DNA of 64,000 nucleotides from Chlorophyllum brunneum. Lineage: Eukaryota; Basidiomycota; Agaricomycetes; Agaricales; Agaricaceae. A program made the position numbers and the translations under genes. Location: positions 868,001 to 932,000 of the forward strand of contig OY756142.1 in assembly GCA_963576785.1 (NCBI GenBank). Reading direction: 5' to 3'. Shown here piece by piece: positions 11,833 to 26,588 of the stretch. Under the pieces are notes generated by a model. The model was not told where the DNA came from, made no database searches, and worked only from the letters and a program-made list of their open reading frames with translations. Position 1 is the first letter of the stretch; every line of letters starts with the position of its first letter.

Positions 11833-14183
11833 CTACTTGGCTTCTTGGTCGCCTTCGTCATCTGCATCTTCCTCTTCTTGAATCATACCCACCTCATACT
11901 CGCCACACACGTCCCACCTTGATCCTTCCGCCGCAGCCGAGATATACTTGACAAACCTCATCACCCTCTCGTCCCTCAACACAAGCAGGAGCCTATTAAA
12001 GCCTGGCTGCACTGTTAGCAACGTGCTATCCTCTTCATTCTCGTCGTATATTTCTACGTCTTCGTCGACTGCTTCTGTTCCGCTCATATCCGTATCTCGA
12101 TCAGGGGGTGAACCTGGTTTTGAAATTGAATGAGGTGGTTCAACGTCCATGGGTATAGGTTTTGATGATGATGAAGAGGGAGAAGATGAATTATCCTGAA
12201 GAGATTCGGCACGGTCCGTAGATTTCGTGCTTTTTCCAGATCTATACACTGCGGGGTCGTCTTCTTCGTCATGGGGAGCCATGTAGCACTGAAATCCCCT
12301 ACATTAGCACCAAGGTCCTAAACAAACTCAAATAATCACTTACTTCCCAACCACCCCATTCAGCCGCCTGCCACCCTCTTACTTTTGTCTCCTTACCTTT
12401 TCCCTTCGAGGGACCTACTGCATCCCTCGTCTCCGACGCGTCCCTGACCTCAGGTGTCAGGCCAAGCACAACATCCAATCTCGCCTCCTTATCTTCACTC
12501 GTTGCCAGCGTATAATCTAACCCTGGCCTAAACCGTCTGGCCTCACATAGCCATCCGAGTGGAACCAAGCCCGCGACAATAGCCAACCAGGCACGAAAAG
12601 CATCCGAGGGGAATAATTCATCTTGTAATGATCGAAGGATTTCGTCAGAGGATGGTTGAGCCGCACGCGGAGTGACAGCCTCGAGTTTATTTGGGGGTTT
12701 GGGAGCGAGTGTGCAATAGCGCCATTTGTGTGGTGGGCCACGGATTATCCAGTTTGATTGATGGTTTTGAATGGGAGTTGAGCCTGGGGAGGTGGCGCAA
12801 GTGGTAGAGGAACCTGGAGTGTTGAGCGCACCCGAGGAACGAGAGGTGAAGTATGACCCGTCATCGTGGATGCTCGGGCTAGGAGCTGAGGTATGTAGCA
12901 CGGTTCCAATCGTGTAGGGTGGAATAGGGAATGGACGGTCAGGTCCTAGGCCGTCTCTCGCGTCAAGTTCACGTAAACGAGGTTCGAGAGCTTGAGCAAG
13001 TGCATGATTGAGAAATTGGTGCAATTCAAGAGAGGACTCTTCGACGAAGCGAGATGCCAGTGTTTGCATAGTTCTGGTTTGAAGGTAAACTGGGTTGAGG
13101 AATTCGGAAAGGAACGCGGTGTGGTGATCGGATAGGACCGCTGTGGTTGCAAGGGCCTCTTCGTCTGTAGAGGCGTAGTGTTTGAATACGGTTTGCGTTG
13201 ATTGCTGCAAGAAGATAAGATCAAGAATAGGAGAAGAGGGGAGAGCGTACGAGTTGCTCTCGTGAGCTTTTGTGTGCAGAAACAGATTGTTCGGGAACAT
13301 AACCTTCTTCGCCCTCTTGTGCTGCGTGGAACCAGCCGCTGATACTAAGCCGTTCGCGACCGTCTTCGTCACCACTCACAATTACTTCTTCGACGGAGTG
13401 GAAACTCTGGCCCGGCTGAACCTCGAAGAAGATAAACTGGTTCCAGCTTGGAGGGATGGTTTTTGAAGGAATGACTTCAGGCTCGAGGGTACCGTCTTCA
13501 TTCCGGGCCACAGGGTAGAGTTCTAAGGAACCACCCCAATCCTTCTGCCACATATGGTAGTGGGGGAGGGGCATGTAAAGGATGTAAGATACGCGTCGGG
13601 TACCAATGACATCGTCGTGATTAAGGAGATGGCAGCCTTTTGTGTACGAGTTGACAGACATGTCCTGTTTGATGCCGGAGAGGGGACCGCAGCCGGTGAC
13701 AACTCTGAGGAAATTACGAAACTGGAGCGAGTAGAGAGCATCGCGCAGTGCTAGGAGATTGGGAAGAAGAGATATCTGCTCTTTGGAGAGGTAGTTGAGC
13801 GAGGCGAGGTCGCCAGTTTGGTTGACCTAAAGGAGGCGAGGAAAATGAGGGTGGAAAGATTAATGTGAGGAGGAAGATACCTTGTAGATGTCTGTTTCTT
13901 TTTCGGAAAAGCTGAGTTGGGAGATGCACTCGTCCTTGACCTTGACTAGAAGGTCGTCCTGGAAGAGTTTTTCGACGAGAGCGTGTCTGAAAGGGGTGCT
14001 GGAGCGGTAGGAGGAGTTGAGTCTTGCGATCTTGTTGTGGTCGAAAAGGCCAGTGGCAAAGTGGGGACTGGGGTCGTTGAAGGCTGGAGAGCCGTCGAGA
14101 GAGGTTTTGAGGCGCTTGATGAGCTTGGCTGGGTCTGTTATTTCGTGATCTGGAGAGGCGTCGCGGGCGTGAGTGCCGGGCAT
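11833..14183 (-). CDS. ofd1: Prolyl 3,4-dihydroxylase Ofd1/Tpa1
   Basis: Fe(II)/2-oxoglutarate dioxygenase that hydroxylates a proline of ribosomal protein uS12. In fission yeast Ofd1 also controls turnover of the SREBP factor Sre1 by oxygen. Exons (minus strand) 14183-13881, 13826-13251, 13204-12344 and 12288-11833, introns 54, 46 and 55 bp, all phase 0, give 731 residues. The first domain has the iron ligands in GCHLLNHDDVIGTRR (His and Asp) and FHSVEEV (distal His), then RERLSISGWFHA with the 2-oxoglutarate-binding Arg. The second, Ofd1-type C-terminal domain runs from about residue 295 and contains WGGWECYM, an acidic Ser-rich insert, and FNRLLLVLRDERVMRFVKY. ATG 14183 is the first in-frame ATG. 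It shares a 216-bp promoter region with GatB. Confidence 0.93.
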
Positions 14184-14353
14184 GGCTGGGTGTGGCAATG
14201 GGAAGAGCAGACTGAATTTTTCTTAAATCAGCAGTGATGATAAAACACGATCGCTGCTCGTCGTACACATGTTGACCCTCCAATCGATAGCTCCTCTTCT
14301 GACAACTGTCCCCGCTATCACCAGGTCCCCACAGACCCTTGGCAGCACGAGAG

Positions 14354-14359
14354 CACGTG
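14354..14359. promoter_or_regulatory. CACGTG E-box between Ofd1 and GatB
   Basis: Palindromic CACGTG in the shared 216-bp intergenic region. It starts 46 bp before the GatB ATG and lies 171 bp upstream of the Ofd1 ATG. Function is inferred from position. Confidence 0.35.
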
Positions 14360-14399
14360 CACAAATTCGCGTCTCCCGTCCTCCACGTCCGCACAACAC

Positions 14400-16734
14400 A
14401 TGCTCGCCGTCCTATGGCCCACACACCGTCGCTTTCTCGCTTTGGCCCCGAGGAGACTCTTCCATGATGCTCGGAGCAACCAGCCTGTCAGAATCGACAA
14501 ACGCTGGCCCGAATGGCAGGTTATAATTGGTGTTGAAACTCATGCGCAACTCAAGTCAAGACGCAAGCTGTTTTCCCGTGCATTCCTTCACAAACGCCCT
14601 TGGAGACAAGATCCAACTGAATGCTCTTCACAGATTCACTAACTTCCGAGTACTCGGCACGTATACCACCAAATACGAATGTCTCCCCCTTTGATGCTGC
14701 ATTCCCTGGTACCTTGCCTGTAACCCAGCAGCATTCCCCCATTCAATTCCACACTCAATCACCGCTTTCCAGATATTGAATCCAGTTTGTGTTGACCTTG
14801 CCATACGCACCGCACTAGCACTTCAATGTGCTATTCAAACTCGTTCCTCCTTCGATCGCAAACACTACTTTTACTCCGATCTTCCTTCGGGATATCAAAT
14901 CACCCAACAATACGGTTAGCCAAGTTGACCCCTGCGCTTGATCTTTTTTCATGCGCACCCCAGCACCCCTTGCAAAGCACGGCACCCTTTTCATCCCTCA
15001 ACCAGACGGCACACAAACCCCCATCCGGATCAAACAAATTCAGCTTGAGCAGGTGAGCTCTCCTATGTCCCTCCCTCAACTTACGTCTGCTCCTTATCTC
15101 AAATTTGCTGATCCACATAGGATATAGGATACTGCTAAATCGACCTTCGTCCCTAGAACCCGGACTTCACACATCGATCTCAACAGAGCTGGAACTGGCC
15201 TCATGGAAATTGTCTCCGAGGCTGATTTACGGTGAAAGCCACCTCGTAAACAACGTTCCTTATTCAGTCACCCTTACATTTTCTCGGCGTTTCAGGTCTC
15301 CAGAGGAGGCAGCTACATATATCCGCACCCTCCAATCCCTCCTACGTGCTATGGGTTCAAGTGACGGTAACATGGAAGACGTGCGTGTTCCCGGCACCCT
15401 TTCTTGGAGAGCACACCTCCATTTACCCACTCCCCTTCATTTACTTATAGGGCTCACTCCGTTGCGACGTAAACGTCTCTATAAATCGTATCGGCGCACT
15501 CCCAGGTTCTGGCACACGCTGCGAGATAAAAAACCTGAACAGCGTCAAATTCATTGTCGGTGCCATTAGCACGTCTTCCCCTTCCATTTTCCTATACAAC
15601 CGCGCTGATTTATGATACTTCCACAGCGCATGAGATCCATAGACAAAGCGTACTTCTTGCCTCATCCCCAGAAGCTGGTGTTGAACAAGAAACCCGTGGT
15701 TTTAATGAATTAACATTCCAGACCTTTCGTCTGCGGTCAAAAGAAGACGCCCCAGATTACCGGTACATGCCAGACCCAAACTTGGGCGTCCTTAGATTAA
15801 GCAAGGTGCGTAATACCAGCCCAGTGTTTCAATTTGTCTGATTCAGACATTTAGGAACGCATTGAAGCCATCCGTACAACACTCCCCGAGCTTCCTTGGA
15901 CGACCCGTGCGCGTCTCAAACAAACATACGCACTCTCCGATCGCGATGTCGATGTACTGTTGAATATCGATAGCGGTCGGGATGTTCGGTATGACGGCGA
16001 AGATCCGGGCGAGAGTGGTGCTGTAAAGTATTTCGATCGACTCGTTGAAGGTGTGGGCAATGCCACTAGTCAAAGAAGGGATCCAAAGCTTGTTGCTAAC
16101 TGGTAAGACCTTGGGATGCTTTTGGCTCTCTAAGGATAGGTTATCGATGACTGCTTACAGGATGACACATGAACTTCTTGGACAGCTTGCTTCGCAGAAG
16201 AAGACATTCCGGCAGAATACTATTTCTGCTGTGCAGTTGGGCGACCTTATTGATATGGTTCAGAGTAAGATTATCACTGGTGAGTCTACATTCTTGGATT
16301 GGATCTTAACGACCTCTTCGTCTGGGGAACAATCTCCACTCGCTTACGATACATTTCTATCAGGTACCACGGGGAAACAACTCATTCGACACATGCTTAT
16401 TCACCCAACGACGGACTCAACATCCAAAGTTGCCAAAGATCTTGATTTGTTTGCTTTGTCACCTTCATCTCTATCCCTTTCCTCAGCTGGCACACCTATC
16501 TCAACTCCCACATCAGCCTCCTCGGTGGGACATGGAGACCCGCTAATTGCATTATGCAAGAATGTCATTACGGAACTACGATCCGAGGTCGTTGCCGCCA
16601 AGAAAGGCAACAAAAACGTGCTGAATAAAATTGTGGGTGCAGTTATGAAGCAGAGCCGAGGGAGGGCCGATGCCAGGAAAGTTAGAGCAGTGGTTGAACA
16701 TTTAATTTTTGGCGAGTCCGAGTCATCTTCATGA
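14400..16734 (+). CDS. pet112: Mitochondrial Glu-tRNA(Gln) amidotransferase subunit B
   Basis: GatB subunit of the complex that turns Glu-tRNA(Gln) into Gln-tRNA(Gln) in mitochondria. Eleven exons: 14400-14577, 14634-14719, 14773-14914, 14964-15052, 15128-15231, 15296-15380, 15451-15559, 15627-15805, 15855-16102, 16161-16279 and 16364-16734, giving 569 residues in one frame. The N-terminus ([21 protein letters not shown]) is basic and hydrophobic like a mitochondrial presequence. Family motifs follow in order: [81 protein letters not shown] and [13 protein letters not shown]. The C-terminal helical/YqeY-like tail ends with [13 protein letters not shown]. The first donor (GTGCAT) is weak. Intron 4 uses an acceptor just past an earlier AG that would bring in a stop. 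Confidence 0.95.
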
Positions 16735-19374
16735 TTTTGAATCTGAGCCGTTTCCGTTTTCCTGTCATTATGGAACATCTGAATTGAGCACGTAATTCAC
16801 ACAGAGATAGTCGAGAGTCGGGCCACTGGAGAAGCCCTTTGCAAGAAGTCAGGGGTGGTTATAGGTAACGACAAGATGCTGGTGATCGTGAAGCTTGCAT
16901 ATTGAATTTCGCCGATTCTCTCCTATCTTCTTGCTAATCCCACCGGCCCGTCTCAGTTGCCTGTGGTCTTCTGAGCCAGTAGCGCAATTGAACGTCCTCA
17001 CGTTGGGTCAACCCCGCCAAATATGCCTTGGCTATGTTCTCCGTGGCTATATCAAAGGATTGCTCGTCAATCATGAACTGTCACTCTCCAAACCTGAGTC
17101 ATTCCCGAGAAGATCGATAACCGGGAGAAAACCTATGGCGCTGCATCGTACCGAGAGCACGCCAGACGGCCTATGACACGTCCGCGGGACTGTGCTGCCA
17201 TCATCCACACGTCGATGTAACGGCTGTTCGTTACCAAGTTTGCTCCCCACCCTTTCTAATCCCGCCAACGCGACCAGGATGTGGATATCGCTGTTGCCAC
17301 CGATGTGCCCGCTGGATTGTTGCACTGTACCTCCGGAGGTAGAGTCTAGGTACTGCATCAACGGCAATGTTGGTCAACCCCACTAAGAAATGATCTACGA
17401 TGTATAATTGGCATCATAACTTCCGGCAGCTTATCCTACAAATCCCCTCCTCCCACAAGCGGGCACCCAGCCATCAAGAGGAGGTTGTGACCTGCCTGCT
17501 AGCCGATGATGTGGGTGTGGAAAGTGCTTCTGGATAATCTGGAGAGGGCTAACAGGCGCCTTGTGGCGAGTGTCGAGTCTTAAAATCAATGTTTCATCGC
17601 GAACACGCTTTGGGAATTTACTTCATTTTGAAACACAGCCTGTACGTGCTCAGCGAGAAGTCTGCCGATTCGTTTTACCCCGGCAGCCGAATAATCAACT
17701 CGATAACGAACGTGTACTGTGATTCTCGCGTTCTTCAAGAGATGATGGTAACTACCACCACAACCTTCAGCGCGGAGCCAAACAAACCATTCTGGCTTCC
17801 ATTGGCGACTCAACAACCTCGAGACAGAACTACAATCAAACGGCCGCAGGGCTTCATCAGAAAGAATTGAAGAAAATCAGAAACGTGTTTATGAATAGGC
17901 ATACATCCGTCTCGTTCCGCCTCGCAGGTCTGATGGCGGTCACCGATAATCGAACCAGACCCACCGGCGTCCAAGGCCAGTAGGACCAAAAATGCGAACT
18001 TCCGATCGCGATGGAGCTGTATGTTCAATTCTCGCCTAGCGACGGTATGGCCAAAATATCCACAGTTGAGATAGCTCCCGAGTTAAGAGCTGGTCAGGCA
18101 CCGTCAAAGTACGAATATCATGCAATAAGGTCTTCACTCTGGCGCGATGTATGATGGTAGCACGGCCTACACGAAAGCGATCCAGCCCACAAAGTTTATC
18201 CATAAAAAAACATCGCCGTTTGTCGTGTCGCGCGTACGTACATTACGCATCAAAGTTTGGACGAAGCACCTCTGTGGCCATGGTTGCGAGTCGCTCAGGA
18301 TGGTGGATATTCATTCTGGGGCTAGAAGTACACGTCCAGGTTACCAGAGATTAGAATGCTTCTTGACATTCTTCGGGATATATTCTCCTCATCCGTCTAA
18401 GCCCAATCCTTCTCTGATGATGAACATTAGATACGCTGTATGAGATTCAATCCTTCCATATCAATCGGGGACCCCGTGAAGCCTTTGATAAATCAACCAT
18501 TCACATAAATCCAGATCCTACAGGCTCAAACAAAGAGTAGTTTACATCAGGTTCGGGGATAAACCAGGCCAAAGTGCCATCCCCTCACTGCCGCAGTGAA
18601 TCTTCGAATCTTCACATCATCATCGGATGACTGGGACTCCTACACTAAGCTCTGCTTCGTGTCAATGCTACGCAGAGCATCACCTACGCGTGTCCCAAAC
18701 CCAGGCCGTAATGATACGCCAGAGGGGGGGAGAGGTGAACCGAAAATGGAATAAAATATGGGCTTTCTCATACACCATCTAATTATAATGATACATGATG
18801 TGTGATGGGAACACTGCTCGACTCCCCCCCCCCCTTCGATATAGAAGTGTGTGGGTCTTCAAGGGAAGGTTCACTTGCATGGTTCGTTTCTCCCGTCAGT
18901 ACAGCCACGAGCAATTAGTACATTGAAGGAGACAAGAATACCATAAAAGGAGAGTTCTTTCTCGTTTCATCACGGTTCCAGTACAGAAGAAGACGACATG
19001 TAATGATATTGATGTGTAGGTGCAAGGGGGTGGTTGAGTTTTGCTTGAGTGGTACTAGTACATTCGGGTTCTCTATTGGGTGCTGTGATAAGGCTTTCGT
19101 AACTGAAGGGGGATCGTGTAGCAGGAGCAGATGGTGTGATCGGTGATGCCACTGTTGGAGCTGTCCTGGTAAAGAAAACATAGCTGAACGTAGACTATCG
19201 GTACCAATGGAGGCTTGCAGAGTGAATTAATCAAACAAAGCTTAAGTCCGTCATCGCCTCTGGGGAAAAGCTAAATATATCTCATGGGTTTCAAGAACAT
19301 CAAAGAAAAACAGCATCGCCTGCCGGAAATGTAAATTAAAATTGGCCTCCGTCCGGAGGCTGTGGCTGTGGCGG
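16735..19374. other. 2.6-kb stretch without a recognised gene
   Basis: Both strands carry only short ORFs (98 codons or fewer) with no coherent exon chain, no transposase or reverse transcriptase motif and no tRNA. It contains a C11 homopolymer at 18824-18834 and a G-rich patch near 18722-18736. It could be the 3' UTR of GatB plus decayed sequence; I see nothing further. Confidence 0.5.
18824..18834 (+). repeat. C11 homopolymer
   Basis: Run of eleven C in otherwise mixed sequence. Likely polymorphic and prone to sequencing error. Confidence 0.8.
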
Positions 19375-20508
19375 TTACGAGAATGCCAAACCAGCCCATG
19401 CACCCACTACTCCGACAATCGCACCACTTGCCACCGCTTTCATCGTTGACGACGATGTTTCTGGTCTGTCTTCGGTGGGTTTGGCGACATAGAAGTTGTT
19501 GATCGTGGTGGTGGTACCTGCAAGGCGGTCTTTAATCGACTTCATGAGCTCGTCTGTAAGCTTCTCTACAGCGCGAAGGTCGCTCCCAATGACAACCAAT
19601 ACGTCCTCCTCTTCCCCGTCCTCTTCGCTATTAATGACACGGATATGAAGTTTTGCAGCTTCGGCAGAAGCATGCACCGAATCAATCTCTTGCTTCTTGT
19701 GGATATAGACACTAGCAGGAGATGTCTGAGAAAGCGAGGATAAAAACATCTCCCGTCGTTCCTGTGTTTGAGAGCGCTGAAGAGGCCGTGGAGAAGCAGA
19801 TGCCGGTGATGGGGAGGTTGATAATTGGGAATGGAGTGGCGATGGTGCGGAGTCACTGAATGACGTCTGAACGCCCAGCGAACTCTTTGCAAGAGTTGAC
19901 CTATTTTTCCGGCCTTCACTACTCTCCACATCATCCGAAAGTTTTCCAATGCTTGACTCCCAAGATGGAGCCATAAGCGTCCCTGGCATCAATCTCTGGG
20001 GCCCAGACTTGATCCTGACTTTGCTTGGAGTCGGTGCATGTGCGGGGCCATCCTGTTCCTTTGATCCTTTGCCATCATTATCGTTCACCGTTTCTTGCGA
20101 AAAGAAAGCAGGTTTCATAAGATCACCGAGTATGTTCTCGGCGGAACTTGAGATAGATGCGAGGGTTTCGCTCGTCTGAAGCGCGGGCGCTCCGATAGGA
20201 CGCTGATTATGAGGTCCCTTGCGTTCCATTCGTTCAGCTGGAGCGGGTGATTCCTCGAGATACATTGAGCTGAAAGCCCTGCTAATGTTATCCTGCAAGG
20301 TCCTTGATTTCGGCTTTATAGGACTTGTGTCGGCGTCTTTGGTGGGGGAATCGGTGAAGGGACACCCAGACCTAGGGTGGCCCAGTCGGGGCTGACTGCA
20401 CTTGGAACATCTGGGTACTTTGCGTCCCGGTGTGATGTTTGGAGAGACGTCGAGAGGGGTAACCTTGCCGGCTGGCGATGATTGTGCAGAACGAAGGGTT
20501 GGGGGCAT
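19375..20508 (-). CDS. Cys-motif protein with C-terminal hydrophobic segment, unknown function
   Basis: Single-exon gene of 377 residues; family not recognised. Near the N-terminus (about residues 32-50) is a compact CSKCSQPRLGHPRSGCP motif (C-x2-C ... GHP ... C), which looks like a small zinc-binding knuckle. The middle is Ser/Pro-rich and probably disordered. A more conserved-looking C-terminal part follows (HIRVINSEEDGEEEDVLVVI, then LTDELMKSIKDRLAG) and the protein ends with a Gly/Ala-rich hydrophobic segment (SGAIVGVVGAWAGLAFS) that could insert in a membrane as a tail anchor. It lies downstream of, and on the same strand as, poly(A) polymerase, 618 bp away. Its length without introns is unusual in this intron-rich window. 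Confidence 0.75.
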   Translation of the reverse strand: MPPTLRSAQSSPAGKVTPLDVSPNITPGRKVPRCSKCSQPRLGHPRSGCPFTDSPTKDADTSPIKPKSRTLQDNISRAFSSMYLEESPAPAERMERKGPHNQRPIGAPALQTSETLASISSSAENILGDLMKPAFFSQETVNDNDGKGSKEQDGPAHAPTPSKVRIKSGPQRLMPGTLMAPSWESSIGKLSDDVESSEGRKNRSTLAKSSLGVQTSFSDSAPSPLHSQLSTSPSPASASPRPLQRSQTQERREMFLSSLSQTSPASVYIHKKQEIDSVHASAEAAKLHIRVINSEEDGEEEDVLVVIGSDLRAVEKLTDELMKSIKDRLAGTTTTINNFYVAKPTEDRPETSSSTMKAVASGAIVGVVGAWAGLAFS

Positions 20509-21126
20509 GTTGATGGCGCGAGCTTGGATTGTGGGTATTGTTTGAGTGCCTTTGTTGACCCAGTCTTGATGGGCTGGTTATTGTGCATTGTTCAAAATAC
20601 AGAGTTTATATACACAGCGACCCTTGTCCAAGCGTGCAGTGAAGAAGGTCGTTGTTCTCTCATCGTGCGTGCAACGAGGTGCAGCGCCTGGACAACAACG
20701 CAAGGGACACATCATTCATACCGCCGTTTAGTGCCCTGCGCAAAGAACAGCAAGCTCACGCAATTCATTAAAAAACAAGTTAGCCAAATATGCATACTAT
20801 TGATGAGATAAAATACACTTTAATGACTCGGATATACGACAGGACAGGGTACAACTGACATCAATAATGGTAAATTGGCTGCGCTGCCGCGAAAAGAAAG
20901 ATACCCGCACGCGAACGTCCTCGCCGAATCAATTAATACTCAGGATCAGAAAAATCACACCGCTTGGCCGTCGTTTTCCTGTCAAGAGAAAGGATCAACC
21001 GATAAATAAACCAATATCCACAGCGGAGAGGAAGTGAAGGTTTTGCTACTAGTTTGTAGGCCACCCGAATTCTGGAACTTTTGAAATTATTGAACAGGTT
21101 GGTGAATAGACTTGAAAAGTCCAGAT
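20509..21126. other. Intergenic, promoter of the gene on the left
   Basis: Spacer between two minus-strand genes. No conserved ORF seen. Confidence 0.5.
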
Positions 21127-23838
<2,712 letters not shown>

Positions 23839-24183
23839 ATCTCAGCTGCACACGAACTGGATATAAGGGAGGAACAAGGTGTTGGTAGGACTATAGGAAG
23901 AATAGTCGGTGTCAGCGGTGCAAGGGCCGATCCTTAAGCTCGGCCAGTCACGTGGTTGCCAGTGGCTCGATACTCGCTCAGCACCGCCGCCTTAGTGAAT
24001 GGAATCCCGTCAGGCAAAATATATATTACAACTAACACAATGATACATTAAAATACCCCATATCTGCGGAAACACTACACGGTTGTATCTATCTAGAAAT
24101 TAGGGTCAGAACATCATTATCCGTCAACTATGCAAATGAGTATGGCGTAGGTACAAATGCAAGTGCCAAGAACAGAACTTGAG
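23839..24183. other. Intergenic, promoter of poly(A) polymerase and 3' UTR of the next gene
   Basis: Short spacer with one CACGTG (listed separately). No ORF of note. Confidence 0.5.
23949..23954. promoter_or_regulatory. CACGTG E-box upstream of poly(A) polymerase
   Basis: Palindromic hexamer 110 bp upstream of the start at 23838, in the context gtCACGTGg. Regulatory role inferred from position. Confidence 0.4.
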
Positions 24184-25881
24184 TCAGAATTTCGCCGCAA
24201 AAGGCTTGCTGATACTGAAAGGCTTCTGAGTCTGCCTGCGCTTCAACATCCGGCGGTGTACTAGCCACCCAGCCAAAATAAGGCCGACGAAACCAAGCAC
24301 TGTTCCGACGACAATTCCCGCAATTCCCGCACCCGAAACGCGCCTATGTGGTGACGGAGTTCTTGGTGTTGGTGCACCAGGAGTTCCCGTAGTATTGGAC
24401 GGGGTGCTACCAAACGGCCAGAAATCACCACCATTGGGAGGGAGGACACATGTCAAGGAGTCACCATCCCGTATAAATTCGAAACCTTTCTGGATAGATA
24501 ACGATCCTGTCGTATTGGTGTCCAAAATAAAAGGTGCGGGGGTAGGCACAGTATCTGAATCGCTGCAATTTGGTCCTCGTGCGCCAATGAAGGAAGTATT
24601 TCCGAACAGTGAGTTACTCTGGATCGTAAAGTTCTGTGCAGAAGTGAGAGCTATCGCGTAGCTAAAGGCACCGCTGAGTGCATTTCCAATAACTGTGCCA
24701 GAACGAGAAACATTGTTCCCATAACGCTCGCCAAACCAGGTACGGGGGCCAACAGCAATTCCTATCCTAAGACAGAATAAGGGCATAAGATCAGGGGGAG
24801 CACGGAACCATTGTTTTCGTGAATGCCTACTTGATGATAGCATGACTGGGATTAATGCCCAATGTCTCACCCGACTCTGGTTTGTCGGTAGCAAACCCTC
24901 CAAATATGGTGTTGTTCTGAACTACAGTATCGGTGTAATCGCCATGGAAGGGGTCGTAATCTACCATATTAATGCCACCAAGTAGTGTTTGCTACAAAGG
25001 GGATCAGGGGCTTGTTACGCACCAATAACGAACCAGCACTTACATTGACCACCCATATAGTATTGTTGATGATCTGACTTCCTGGAGAACCGAAGACGAC
25101 AATACCTCCATCCGTAGCACCTTGAATCATGTTATTCCGGACCACACTATTCCTGCAAGCCAAACTGATCCCATCTGCCCACTGCTGGAATTCGTCAGAG
25201 CCACAGGGTCCAATATCATTGTTTTGTACTGTGACATTATTACAAGTCAGGGGGCCCTCGGCAATGTGCAGGCAACTCCAGCTCCTTGGGTCAAAAGACC
25301 TGACATATTCAATGAGTTGACCAGAGTTTGGACCACCCATTTCGATATTGGCTCCGCCCAGCGTAGGAGGGGCACCAAGGCGCGTCCCATCGATCTACGG
25401 AGTAAAGTCTATCAGAAGGCAAAACACGAAAGGAGATATAACGGAAAACACACCTGCACATGGCGTAACCTCACTCCCGAGCAATTGGCGCATGTACCAT
25501 CTACGGCAGTTGTATGACCTTGGCCATTCTCCACCGGTCCGTTTACAACAAGCGTCGCTCGGTCGTCTCCAGTTGGATATTCGAGTGTACTGATTTCCTG
25601 GTCTGAAAATGAGAAGAAGAGGGGTTCCTGAATGAGGTATTGCGCTTTGGGGCAAAGTCGAAGGATGAAGCCGGGTCCTGAACTGTTCAGAAGTGTGTTT
25701 AAGCGATCCGTCACCGTGTTCGCTGGGTCGGGTGGTTCACAATCGTCGGAACCCCTCGTTATCGCAAGTTTGCTGTGAACATGAGTTGAATTTGGATCAA
25801 CACCAAACACGCTCGGAATTGAGAAACGTACCTTCTGCTAGTGTGCCTTTGGGATACTCTGCTTGCAAAGTATCGTTCCAT
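24184..25881 (-). CDS. Right-handed beta-helix protein with C-terminal membrane segment
   Basis: Pectin-lyase-like beta-helix protein, probably displayed at the cell surface; its substrate is unknown. Exons (minus) 25881-25832, 25772-25454, 25394-25044, 24991-24831 and 24766-24184 sum to 487 residues. The helix part has repeated Asn-rich rungs: CNNVTVQNNDIGPCG, ISLACRNSVVRNNMI, GGIVVFGSPGSQIINNTIW and TVVQNNTIFGG. Asn glycosylation sites are frequent. Near the C-terminus a Pro/Thr linker leads to a hydrophobic segment (GAGIAGIVVGTVLGFVGLILAGWLV) followed by HRRMLKRR, typical of a single-pass protein with a cytosolic basic tail. The chosen ATG has a strong ccaccATGG context, yet the encoded start lacks a signal peptide, so an upstream exon may be missing from this model. 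Confidence 0.75.
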
Positions 25882-26588
25882 GGTGGCCCTAGTGGTGGTA
25901 GTGGTAGTAGTTTTAGAAGGTCTTCAGGAACAATAGAAGGTAGAGGCAACGCTCCCGTCAGCGAACAAAGGGCTCATCAAGCCTATTAATAGCACTCGCG
26001 ATCCAACAACACAATTGACAAAAACGGGTTTTGACCCAAAATCGACACATCAAATACTGCAATTGTAGATAGCTCTGAATGGTTCAAAGTCATAAGACAA
26101 TTTATTTGTGTTCCATCTCGAAAACAAGTGTCTGTTCTTATAAGATAATAACAGAGTCGGGAAAAGAAGGACTCAAGGGGAAGCTGCTTTAGACTCTATC
26201 ACAGATCTCCCAGGGTACACGGCTACCTGGTGGGGGGCGAAGTATTTGTTGACATGTAACGAACCAACTAAAAGCCAGTGCGAGCCTAGACGAACCACAG
26301 CCATCATAGGTGCAGGCAAGAACTAGATTCCAAAGCGGTGACAGGAGGTATCCTTAGCCGCGTTCATGTAAGAGCGACATTCTTACCAAAATTCCTAATA
26401 CATGAACAGTAGCAATGTCGGGCGGGATGGGATTTGCACGTATAGAAAGCGCTCAACTTCTTCCACGTCATGCCGTACACCGAGGATGATCGATGGGGTC
26501 TAGTGGGAATGTCAATCGAAAGCCGACAGCATCAAAAGGTAGACGCACCGTAAATTGAACTCTCAAGGCTCAAAACTGAGGTACTATC
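25882..26588. other. Intergenic, nothing recognised
   Basis: About 700 bp between two minus-strand genes. May contain a missing first exon with the signal peptide of the beta-helix gene and the 3' UTR of the Ist3 gene. Confidence 0.45.

Noticed and set aside
13714..14424. Minus-strand ORF of 236 codons overlapping Ofd1
   Set aside because: Shadow frame: the Ofd1 exons in the other frame carry the iron-binding motifs and consistent splice sites.
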